A stretch of DNA of 64,000 nt from NCBI GenBank assembly GCA_947172415.1, contig OX359200.1, positions 6,574,501 through 6,638,500 on the forward strand, read 5' to 3'. Every line of letters begins with the position of its first letter. Position 1 is the first letter of the stretch. The notes beneath the pieces are model-generated. The model had not been told where the DNA came from and searched no databases. It was given only the letters and a program-made list of their open reading frames with translations. The translations under genes were made by a program, and so were the position numbers. This DNA comes from Chondrosia reniformis (taxonomy: Eukaryota; Porifera; Demospongiae; Chondrillida; Chondrillidae). Of the stretch, positions 1 through 10,803 are shown in pieces.

Positions 1-3000
1 GCCTATCGGGTTTCATCTGCTTTATTGAGCTAGTGAACTCTTTTAGTAGATTTTTTGCATCTGGATCTCCCCAAACTCTTGCTCCATTTGGAAGAAGACT
101 ATTCTCAAGCAATGAAGATTTAATACTTGTGGTTGGTATCACTATCGTAGTACTAATGTTGGAACCAGCAAGTGCAGCCTGCATGAAGCATGTATATGGT
201 AGAATATATATGATTAAAAGTCCATATATATAGGACACAGCAACAGTTATCTATCAATCTTTCAATCACAAATCTAGGTCTAAAATGTCATTTAAAAGTT
301 TGAAGTATGTCAATATTTGCCCTATATCTCTCACCATACATTAAGTTGGCATACAAGAATTATGAAACATTTAGGGCTGTAACTCTGTCAAATTGAAAGA
401 TATAAAGCTAATACTTGGTGTCAGCATTTACAGACAGCCAAAATGTATATCCTTTGAATTTTAGATGACAAGATTGAAATGATGATAACGATAGAGTGAT
501 ATCAATTTATATCGCGATATACTATTATCCAATAAATATCGGGACATCTCAAAGTTAAAACATTTCTATTCGGGGCCAACCAGAAACAACTAGAGACAGT
601 CCAAACGCGGTAGTCAGAAGGCCTTTATATAGAGACAGGCAGCCATCAACCTATTACAGCATTTGAGATTGAAGGTGGCTGGTTATACTAGTTTACGTTC
701 ATATCGGAACACCTCTCGCTAAAATCGTTTCTACATGGGACCCGAAAAGTTGTCCTGCTCGGCCTATTAAGACACTTACAGAATTTTATCCACTTTCACC
801 AGTTCCGAGATGAACCACGAATACTGGATATACCTTTAAAATGTCTTGAAACGATGCAGTGTTTTGGAAAATAATTGAAACATTTCGACTACATTTTTCT
901 TGAAAATACCCTATTCTTAAGTATGGAATTGCGCCAACCACAATCGTTTCCTTTTGAAATTTTCTTGTTTAAATAGAAGCGCAAAACCTTATAAAGTAGG
1001 CCTACCTGGACACATCTCTATGGTGGTAGCGGTTCCCATAGGGGTTGGTAGCGCTTAGACTCTGAAGCTGTCTCCTAATCGGTTGGTGCCATAGAGACGT
1101 GCTCACCAATAATCCGGATTTCGGGGGGGTTCCACGTAATGTGGGATTGGCATCTGATATCTTAGGATTCATATGAGTCGGCCATATCGAGAAGAACTGG
1201 TTCTTCTCACGCAAGTGACACCCAAAGCTCAACTCGGCAGAGCGTTACCACCGATCCCGGCCTCTGAGCGTCGTGGATGGTAGCGTTCGGTATGGTCCAA
1301 CTTTTTTTCTTTAGAGTTTCGTTGGCCGTCGATCGGCAAAATTTCACTTTAACGACATCCATATAATATATGTGGATAGATACTACTTCAACAACAATCA
1401 AGTACTACACAGTGCATATCCATGTGTATAAGAAATCTTTCAAAGAGTTCTATTTTTTCAGAAATATATACAGTACCGCATTTTCACTCTTACACCTACT
1501 CAAGGTCGGCCATTTATAGTATTACGCAATTAGGGTTAGTTAATGTATGGTGAGAGATAGGGCAAATTTTTTGTAGAAATCAAAATTTCTAAAACTGTTT
1601 GGAAATGTTTCATACATGTCTGTGAATGTAGACACCAAGTTTAAGCTTCATATTTAACGATTTGACAGAGTTACAACACTAGATGTACATTGTATTAAGA
1701 AAATGTATGGGGAGAGATAGGGCAAATTTATGTAGAAATTAAAATTTCTAAAACACTTTAGAAATGTTTTATACATGTCTGTGAATGTAGACACCAAGTT
1801 TAAGCTTCATATTTAACGATTTGACAGAGTTACAACACTAGATGTACATTGTATTAAGAAAATGTATGGGGAGAGATATATAGGGCAAATTTATGTAGAA
1901 ATCAAAATTTCTAAAACACTTAAGAAATGTTTTATACATGTCTGTGAATGTAGACACCAAGTTTAAGCTTCATATTTACCGAATTGACAGAGTTACGGCA
2001 CTAAATGTACATTTGTTAAGTTAATGTATGGGGAGAGATAGGGCAAATTTATGTAGAAATCAAAATTTCTAAAACTGTTTGGAAATGTTTCATACATGTC
2101 TGTGAATGTAGATACCAAGTTTAAGCTTCATATTTACCGAATTGACAGAGTTACGGCACTAAATGTACATTTGTTAAGTTAATGTATGGGGAGAGATAGG
2201 GTAAATTTATGTAGAAATCAAAATTTCTAAAACTGTTTGGAAATGTTTTATACCTGTCTGTGAATGTAGACACCAAGTTTAAGCTTCATATTTAACGATT
2301 TGACAGAGTTACGGCACTAAATGTACATTTGTTAAGTTAATGTATGGGGAGAGATAGGGCAAATTTATGTAGAAATCAAAATTTCTAAAACTGTTTGGAA
2401 ATGTTTCATACATGTCTGTGAATGTAGACACCAAGTTTAAGCTTCATATTTAACGATTTGACAGAGTTACAACACTAGATGTACATTGTATTAAGAAAAT
2501 GTATGGGGAGAGATAGGGCAAATTTATGTAGAAATCAAAATTTCTAAAACACTTTAGAAATGTTTTATACATGTCTGTGAATGTAGACACCAAGTTTAAG
2601 CTTCATATTTACCGAATTGACAGAGTTACGGCACTAAATGTACATTTGTTAAGTTAATGTATGGGGAGAGATAGGGCAAATTTATGTAGAAATCAAAATT
2701 TCTAAAACTGTTTGGAAATGTTTCATACATGTCTGTGAATGTAGACACCAAGTTTAAGCTTCATATTTAACGATTTGACAGAGTTACGGCACTAAATGTA
2801 CATTTGTTAAGTTAATGTATGGGGAGAGATAGGGCAAATTTATGTAGAAATCAAAATTTCTAAAACTGTTTGGAAATGTTTCATACATGTCTGTGAATGT
2901 AGACACCAAGTTTAAGCTTCATATTTAACGATTTGACAGAGTTACGGCACTAAATGTATATTTGTTAAGTTAATGTATGGGGAGAGATAGGGCAAATTTA

Positions 3001-6000
3001 TGTATATAGAAATCAAAATTTCTAAAACTGTTTGGAAATGTTTCATACATGTCTGTGAATGTAGACACCAAGTTTAAGCTTCATATTTAACGATTTGACA
3101 GAGTTACGGCACTAAATGTACATTTGTTAAATTAATGTATGGGGAGAGATAGGGCAAATTTATGTAGAAATCAAAATTTCTAAAACTGTTTGGAAATGTT
3201 TCATACATGTCTGTGAATGTAGACACCAACTTTAAGCTTCATATTTAACGATTTGACAGAGTTACGGCACTAAATGTACACTTGTTAAGTTAATGTATGG
3301 GGAGAGATAGGGCAAATTTATGTAGAAATCAAAATTTCTAAAACTGTTTGGAAATGTGTCATACATGTCTGTCAATACTGATATAGAGTATCAGATTCAT
3401 ATCTCTCCATTTGGCAGAGTTACAACACTAAATATACTTCGAATTACTGCTATACAAAGTTAATGTACGTATGGTGAGAGATAAGGCAAATTTGAGTTGA
3501 TTTCAAAATTTGTAAAACTCATTGGAAATCTTTCATTCATCTCTGTGAATACTGAGCTAGAGTTTCAGATTCATATCTCTCCATTTGGAAGAGTTACAGC
3601 CATAAATGTACTTTGAATTACTGCTATACACAGTTAATGTATGGTGAGAGATACGTAGGGCAAACTTGAGTAGATATGAAATTTGCAAAAGTCATTGGAA
3701 GCCTTTCATACATCTCTGTGAATACTTACACAATGTTTCAGCTTCATATCTCTCCATTTGACAAAGCTACAGCACTCTAATGTACATTAAATTTCTACTA
3801 CCTTAAATGGTGTAGCATATATATCGTGCGATATTATTATGCAAATTATCGGCATACCAAGTTAAAATGTTTTGACATGAATGGGGCAACTAGAAACACG
3901 CAGGGACAGTCCAGAACGCAGCTGTCAGAAGGTCTTTACATAGAGGCAGGTAGCCATTCTACTATTACTGCAATTGAGATTGAGTGTGGCTGGTTATACC
4001 TGTTTACGTTCATATCGGAACACCTCTCGCTAAAATCGTTTCTACATGGGACCCGAAAAGTTGGTCTCCTCCGCCAATCAAGACACTTACAGGATTCTAT
4101 CCATTTTTCCCAGTTTCTAGATGAACCACGAATACTGGATATACCTTTAAAATGGCTTGGAACGATGCACTGATCCCGAGTTAACTTGATATAATTTGAC
4201 TACATTTTTCTTGAAAATACCCTATTCTTAAGTATGGAATTGCGCCAACCACAATCGTTTCCTTTTGAAATTTTCTTGTTTAAATAGAAGCGCAAAACCT
4301 TATAAAGTAGGCCTACCTGGACACATCTCTATGGTGGTAGCGGTTCCCATAGGGGTTGGTAGCACTTAGACTCTGAAGCTGTCTCCTAATCGGTTGGTGC
4401 CATAGAGACGTGCTCACCAATAATCCGGATTTCGGGGGGGTTCCACGTAATGTGGGATTGGCATCTGATATCTTAGGATTCATATGAGTCGGCCATATCG
4501 AGAAGAACTGGTTCTTCTCACGCAAGTGACACCCAAAGCTCAACTCGGCAGAGCGTTACCACCGATCCCGGCCTCTGAGCGTCGTGGATGGTAGCGTTCG
4601 GTATGGTCCAACTTTTTTTCTTTAGAGTTTCGTTGGCCGTCGATCGGCAAAATTTCACTTTAACGACATCCATATAATATATGTGGATAGATACTACTTC
4701 AACAACAATCAAGTACTACACAGTGCATATCCATGTGTATAAGAAATCTTTCAAAGAGTTCTATTTTTTCAGAAATATATACAGTACCGCATTTTCACTC
4801 TTACACCTACTCAAGGTCGGCCATTTATAGTATTACGCAATTAGGGTTAGTTAATGTATGGTGAGAGATAGGGCAAATTTTTTGTAGAAATCAAAATTTC
4901 TAAAACTGTTTGGAAATGTTTCATACATGTCTGTGAATGTAGACACCAAGTTTAAGCTTCATATTTAACGATTTGACAGAGTTACAACACTAGATGTACA
5001 TTGTATTAAGAAAATGTATGGGGAGAGATAGGGCAAATTTATGTAGAAATCAAAATTTCTAAAACACTTTAGAAATGTTTTATACATGTCTGTGAATGTA
5101 GACACCAAGTTTAAGCTTCATATTTAACGATTTGACAGAGTTACGGCACTAAATGTACATTTGTTAAGTTAATGTATGGGGAGAGATAGGGCAAATTTAT
5201 GTAGAAATCAAAATTTCTAAAACTGTTTGGAAATGTTTCATACATGTCTGTGAATGTAGACACCAAGTTTAAGCTTCATATTTAACGATTTGACAGAGTT
5301 ACGGCACTAAATGTATATTTGTTAAGTTAATGTATGGGGAGAGATAGGGCAAATTTATGTAGAAATCAAAATTTCTAAAACTGTTTGGAAAGGTTTCATA
5401 CATGTCTGTGAATGTAGATACCAAGTTTAAGCTTCATATTTACCGAATTGACAGAGTTACGGCACTAAATGTACATTTGTTAAATTAATGTATGGGGAGA
5501 GATAGGGCAAATTTATGTACGTAGAAATCAAAATTTCTAAAACTGTTTGGAAATGTTTCATACATGTCTGTGAATATAGATACCAAGTTTAAGCTTCATA
5601 TTTACCGAATTGACAGTGTTACAGCACTAATTGTACATTTGTTAAGTTAATGTATGGGGAGAGATAGGGCAAATTTATGTATATATATATCTCTCACCAT
5701 ACGTACGTACATTAAGTTGGTATACCAGAATATTTATATAGCTATAACTCTGTCAAATGGAACGACATCAAGTTAATACTTGGTGTCAGCATTTACAGAC
5801 AACTATAAAGCATGCCCAATGAGTTTTAGAAATTTAAAGTTTCCTCCTACAACACTTTCAAACGCCCTCTTAGTTCATCTTCTATTGTCCATATTTACAT
5901 ACATCTTAGTTTGACTCAATTGTCATACAAATAGTCAAAGAGATCTAGACCCATGGCCAGCCGCAGTATACTTTAAATTTATCATGAATTTTGGATTTTA

Positions 6001-7850
6001 TAGATTCATGGTTTGTTATTCTTATAATGTATACGTGGGTTATATATTACCTCATATTTCAAACTCTTAAGCAATCCCATCATTGCAAATTTTGAAGCTG
6101 CATAGCCAGCTCCATAGGGTTCTCCAGCAGTTCCTGCCAGTCCCACAAGGCCTATCACATGACCGCCTCCATTACTCTGCATACCTAATAAATTGTCGAA
6201 CAAGCGCATGTGCACATACAAATATAATAACTTTGAAAAGAGATATGTGCATTTTATACAAACGCTATAGCTAATCTACTCTATATATATATGTAAGCCT
6301 GTGAAATAGTTACATTTTACAGAGATACAATCCATATCAATCCAATAATTCATCTTTATTATATAAATATATTTATAGTAAAGTAAAACAAAAGCCTATT
6401 GTCCATAAAGGAACAAAAAGGTGCTACATGAGCAGGGGTACACTCTGTCTCTATCACAAATTTGCACACTATTAATCCTACCTTAGATAGTATAGTGTCT
6501 GGAGTAATTATAGTGTTAACGTTATATATATAATATCTGTACTTATGATGATACCTCTGATCTGACTCTTAATTAAAGTAGAAACTTGCTTACTATAGAC
6601 ATATAAGGCATAAACATGCACTAAGTACTATAAGTTGAGATATAGTAAAATTAGTGATAGCTCACTAGGAATTATAGATCGTATTATTTCTGCTGGTCCA
6701 AGGTAATTGACACTCATGACATTGTAATCCACTTTACTTGAAACATCTTCAAGGCGACCCAGCTGGTGAATACCGGAAGCAAAAATAATTATATCCACGT
6801 GACCAAATGCCTTTGTAGCTTGCTCAACCTTCTTTGACAAAGAGTCAATGTCTCTCAAATCAACGACTACAATTCTTTAAGACATGCAAAGGTATTTTGG
6901 TTTAAAAACAGAAAGTAATGATTTGTTGGATATACAATTAGGTAATTTTGAACTTATTGATCTAAGCATACATATACATATATATGTATAATTATATAAA
7001 CACTTGCATATAACTTTCACATTATATATATAATATATTATGTACAAATATGTCCAACAAAGATACATCATCACATATATATATGTACTAAATATTAAGT
7101 AGGAAAGATTCACTTTCAATATCATGCAATATGTAATAAGATACACATATACTCAAGGAAGTGATATCATCCTAGTCAATTGGTTAGGAAAATGAACTTT
7201 TATATTATATAACCTGTGATTGGAGTTAAAATCCTAAAATAAACACCCATTGAACACTTACTAATAAAAAAGGGTGCTCAGCCTAGATATACTGGAAGTG
7301 GGTCGTACACTTTACTTTACCGACAGAATTTCCCCATACTAAACTTTCATATCACATAATAATTATGTATTATATGAAGCACTAGTACTGTATACATAAT
7401 ATTTTACTAATGTCGCGTATTTTTCTTACTTTGCGCAGTCTGCATTTGCTAGACCTTCCCTCAAGTTTTGCAATTTAACAAGATCTTCCGGAAGTGACGA
7501 TATAACCAATCGACACCCAGTCCTGGAAAGGCATTCAAGTAGACCACTTCCGACTACAATGTTGACATGGAAACGAGTACTCATATATATATTACCTTTT
7601 GATAGGCACACTGATAAAATGAGTAATGAACAACGTACTAACTTGCTCCACAGGCGCCCACAATCCAGACCACCTTACCGGAAAAGTAGGATACCTTTAG
7701 TTTACTATTGTGGAGCTGCAGATCTGAATCTGATCGCAATAGTTTCACGGCCAGGAATATTATAAACCCTAAAGTTATAATTGCCACGAGACCTATTATT
7801 TCCAATATAATTAACACCATGACTACTAGATCAGCGATCGTTACGGACAA
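1..7850 (-). CDS. Short-chain dehydrogenase/reductase, KDSR/DHRS7-like, 3' end off window
   Basis: Exons (minus): 7643-7850, 7430-7553, 6666-6874, 6051-6184, 1-178 and onward past the left edge; all junctions are GT-AG and phases agree, giving 284 residues so far. The N-terminus has two hydrophobic stretches (about residues 8-35), then the Rossmann start KVVWIVGACGAIGSG, an acidic strand end IVVVDLRD, NVMSVNYLGP (helix 4 Asn) and GYAASKFA (catalytic Y-x-x-x-K). This is the layout of ER-membrane SDRs such as KDSR (3-ketodihydrosphingosine reductase) and DHRS7/7B; I cannot choose between them. Oddities: the second Gly of GxxxGxG is Ala, NAG reads ASG, and the catalytic Ser position 13 before the Tyr is Gly (LVGLAGTAGEPYGAGY), so activity is uncertain. 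The intron 179-6050 holds a satellite element. Confidence 0.85.
286..480 (-). repeat. Inverted, diverged copy of the 158-bp unit (left flank)
   Basis: The stretch contains CCCTATATCTCTCACCATAC and TAACTCTGTCAAATTG, the reverse complement of landmarks in the 158-bp unit. It is more diverged than the array and lies before it in opposite orientation, so it could fold back on the array. Confidence 0.75.
1540..3790 (+). repeat. 158-bp satellite array 1
   Basis: About 14 head-to-tail units of 158 bp (for example starts at 2023, 2181 and 2339). Each contains TATGGGGAGAGATAGGGC, TCATACATGTCTGTGAATG and GATTTGACAGAGTTAC. Central units differ by a few bases only; the last two to three (about 3370-3790) are clearly diverged, as expected at an array edge. 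Confidence 0.95.
4850..5690 (+). repeat. 158-bp satellite array 2
   Basis: About five more units of the same 158-bp satellite, same orientation, following the second copy of the 3.3-kb segment. Variants such as TTTACCGAATTGACAG against TTTAACGATTTGACAG alternate between units of both arrays, which suggests exchange between them. Confidence 0.93.
5680..5860 (-). repeat. Inverted, diverged copy of the 158-bp unit (right flank)
   Basis: TCTCTCACCATACGTACG, TAACTCTGTCAAATGG and ACTTGGTGTCAGCATTTACA match the reverse complement of the satellite unit. With the copy at 286-480 it brackets the whole duplicated block. 5860-6050 is intron with nothing else recognisable. Confidence 0.75.
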
Positions 7851-8059
7851 CTAGGTCACCCATGTACATCGAGAACTTCGCGATAGATGAATCCACCTGG
7901 AATGTAATTGATAAATGGAGATTCCGTATATCAACATCCGTTACATTTGTAAGGATATAACTAATATATGTGTAATTATATACCTATATGCAATATATAT
8001 ATATACGTGCGCACTGTATGCATGTACACACGGATAAAATATAGTCTAATACATGCATG

Positions 8060-8200
8060 CGGAGTTCCCAGAAAGAGCTGTCTGGAGCAAAAGAAGAAAG
8101 AGAAGACTCCTGTATCTTCATCCAAAAGCTCTAAGCAGGTTTGTATAGCTAGTTCCCTATAGGCTTTTTATTTATTACAGAATATGCATAGCATGTAGGA
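8060..8200 (-). repeat. Dispersed repeat family 1, degraded copy
   Basis: Reverse-oriented fragment carrying AGAAGACTCCTGTATCTTCA and TAGTTCCCTATAGGC, the hallmarks of family 1 (better copies at 28240-28500 and 49928-50215). Confidence 0.6.
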
Positions 8201-8280
8201 AAAAATGGTGTATTATTTATAATGATATATACATATACATGTTTATAAAACATAAATGACTATAATAATGTACATTGAGT

Positions 8281-9362
8281 TCAGCAGGACAAAGTTCTAT
8301 TAAAAACACATTCCCTGCAGACTCTCATCTGTATATAAATTTCACTGTGGAGAGTGATGACCCAATTTGTAAATCCAGCAAGATTTCTTTCAATACCTAT
8401 TGCTTCAGCAGGCACTGTTTCATTGACAAAGGGACACAGATAACGCTGGTCCTTCAAAGTCAATTGAGCTCCACATCCGCAGCCTCTTGTCACAAGCTGA
8501 ACAACATTAAAACATGCAGACATTCAATGGACATGCCAGACAACATTATGTATTATATAAGGGATAAGAGATACGTTGGTATAATTGTGAACATTTTTAT
8601 ATATACATATATGTGTGTGCATGTATATTTTTCTATACCTGTCTTTTTTGTGGTATTTACGTATATTAGACTATGTACACGTACAAGTTTCTGTATGTTT
8701 ATATTTCCCATATATACAATGCATGTGTCTTTCCTATGTCTATAGACAGCTATAGAGTGCTTACATATTTCTCCATTGCATCTTTCACTTTATGCATTCT
8801 CTGAAGTTGTTTACATACAGAAGAAAATTCTGGATTGGAATTATTGCATAGTTGGTGGCCAAGTGCGATAGCTCCTTTGAGTTGTGGCAGGTGCTTCAAT
8901 GTGAAATTTATCAGAATGAACTTCTCAGCTAGTATACTATTAACAGTATTACTGCTGGAGCTACAAATGACATCTTGCATCTATATAGAAAATTTAAATC
9001 TCGTGATCATTCACTTAAACTAATATATTTGTATATATATCTGCAATTGATTAAATTAAGCCGCACGTGTATATATATATGATAAGGATTACCGTAAATG
9101 TGGATTTGCAATGAAGTGTTGCTGTGACAAAGACTTTAAATGCTTGACAGTGCAGTTCACTTGGAGAGATGACATCTGTTGTATTATATAAAGTAGTACA
9201 GTTAAGGTTAGTACTATCTTCATTAAAACATGGAGCACCTTGAGCTCTGAGAATACTAAGAAAAAACACTATGTGGTTTAACACTAATATAAGTGTGACT
9301 GGCTGCATAACTACAATTGGTTTTGCCGAAAATTTAACACAGTATAACTGCTGCCTTTTCAT
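8281..9362 (-). CDS. Small secreted cysteine-rich protein, unrecognised
   Basis: Three exons: 9093-9362 (from the upstream Met; from the Met at 9308 it is 9093-9308), 8765-8980 and 8281-8496 with stop. All introns are phase 0 with GT-AG ends. I prefer the Met at 9308 because it directly precedes a signal peptide (LILVLNHIVFFLSILRAQG); this gives 215 aa. The mature part has about 13 Cys (4, 3 and 6 by exon, including a CGC near the start of exon 3) and several N-glycosylation sequons (NCT, NTT, NFT, NET, NRT). No transmembrane segment follows the signal. I do not recognise the family; a secreted cytokine-like, venom-like or matrix protein are all possible. Counted from the second Met, each coding exon is 216 nt. 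Confidence 0.75.
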
Positions 9363-10803
9363 AAACTATAGCTGACACATTTACTTCCATCTATTTATAG
9401 TCTTTGAAGTGATGTTTACCTTCATGAGTTACACCCAAATTTATCATGTAATAAAGAAAGACAAATTAATATACCCAAGAGTTCCCCATGCATTTAACTG
9501 ATCATGATTATGACCTTTGAATGCATATTAATATACAGTTCCATATAGAACTATAGATGAATATATTGTCTAATTATCTTAATTGTTAGACGGCAATTGG
9601 ACTACAAATGTTCACATCACATGAGTGTCTGTGTTGCGTGAGGATTAAAGGTAAAATAAACAAGTACGTATTGGACACTGCACATTTATTTATATACCTA
9701 TACATACATATTATTACAATTATCACAACACTGTGATATGCAAAGGTATATATACAGAAGATTACACAATTACAAATCAACTATATAATATATATAATAG
9801 TCCTCATAAATATGAGCAGATATATAAGCTATACTGCATGCATGTATATAATTATAAACTTACAACCATATACAGGATATATAGTCTACTTCCTATATAT
9901 ATGAAAAATCTAAGATACCATTTTCCTACATGCTATATGCCTATTCTGTAAAAGAGCCTATAGGGGAACTAAACCTGAAGAGAGCTTTTGGATGAGGATA
10001 CATGAGTCTTTTCTTCCTTCTTTTCCCTTCTTTCATCTTCTTCTCCACTGGGTCAGACAGCCGTTTCTGAGAATTCCACCCTTCATCAGTGATCCTGGGA
10101 GTCTTTGTCTTTTCTTTATCTTGATCTTCTGTGAATCCTATATATACTAATAAAATAATACTCATGATGGAATTCAGCACCAATCAGTATTTATATACTG
10201 TATATGCATACATATTATTTATTTATATTTTTACTTTCAATAAAACAGCACCCCATATGTACATGAGGGCTTAATGCACCCAGGCTACCGGGCTATGTAC
10301 GTACCTGGGCAGATATTGCCTGATAGCCTTAAGTAGTGATTGATGGTTAATATATACGTGTCTAAGTATAGCCCTGTGCCCCTTAATCAGCACTGATTGG
10401 TATTTACCTAGGTTATAATTAGTTGATGCAGCATGCACAGATCTTAAGCTTAGCTATAGATTAATCGTTAAAAGTGTAATTTTAATTATTAGGTTTTATG
10501 GAGATGAAATTTTGCATCAAAATTGTGTCTTGTGTTGTAGTTGTTGTGCAATGTTTTAAGTTGTTATGCAATGCATGTCCTGTTGGTCAGGTCCACTGGT
10601 CACGGGGCAGTCAATGGGTATGGTTAAATATATTCACTGAGAGATTATGAATGACCAACCAAGTGTATACTGTGATTGAGTTTAAATATCTTTCATTTTC
10701 ACTTTAAGATTGTTATAAATTGTACCACCAATTACAAAAATGACAAAAGACACAAAGACATATATGTTACTCTATATCACAAGAAAATATCCTAATTAAT
10801 CAG
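9363..10803. other. Intergenic gap between the secreted-protein gene and MROH1
   Basis: AT-rich with TATATA runs. It holds one dispersed repeat (9905-10145) and possible AATAAA signals for MROH1 on the minus strand near 10210-10225. No coding exon is seen. Confidence 0.6.
9905..10145 (+). repeat. Dispersed repeat family 1, long copy
   Basis: Contains CCTATAGGGGAACTAAACCT, GGGTCAGACAGCCGTTTCTG and CACCCTTCATCAGTGATCCT. It is nearly identical over 230 bp to the copy at 49928-50215, so these two are young relative to the other copies. On the opposite strand it keeps an open frame with EGWNSQK. Confidence 0.85.

Larger units (their letters stand above)
490..5700. repeat. Tandemly duplicated 3.3-kb segment inside the SDR intron
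   Basis: A segment starting near 490 is repeated from about 3800 with a constant offset of 3310-3311 bases. The left parts (490-880 and 3800-4190) align but are clearly diverged. The right parts (885-1700 and 4196-5010) are almost identical; I saw one mismatch, at 1050 versus 4361. Each copy is followed by an array of 158-bp units. No protein family was recognised in either copy; short open frames recur in both only because the DNA is duplicated. Confidence 0.85.

Noticed and set aside
1002-4712. Identical 76- and 64-codon frames in both copies of the duplication
   Set aside because: Identity reflects the recent DNA duplication; no domain, start context or splice support, and the region is an SDR intron.
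8275-8745. 156-codon plus-strand frame overlapping the secreted-protein exon
   Set aside because: Antisense to a spliced gene with signal peptide, Cys pattern and phase-consistent introns; the plus frame ends in TATA-rich low-complexity sequence.
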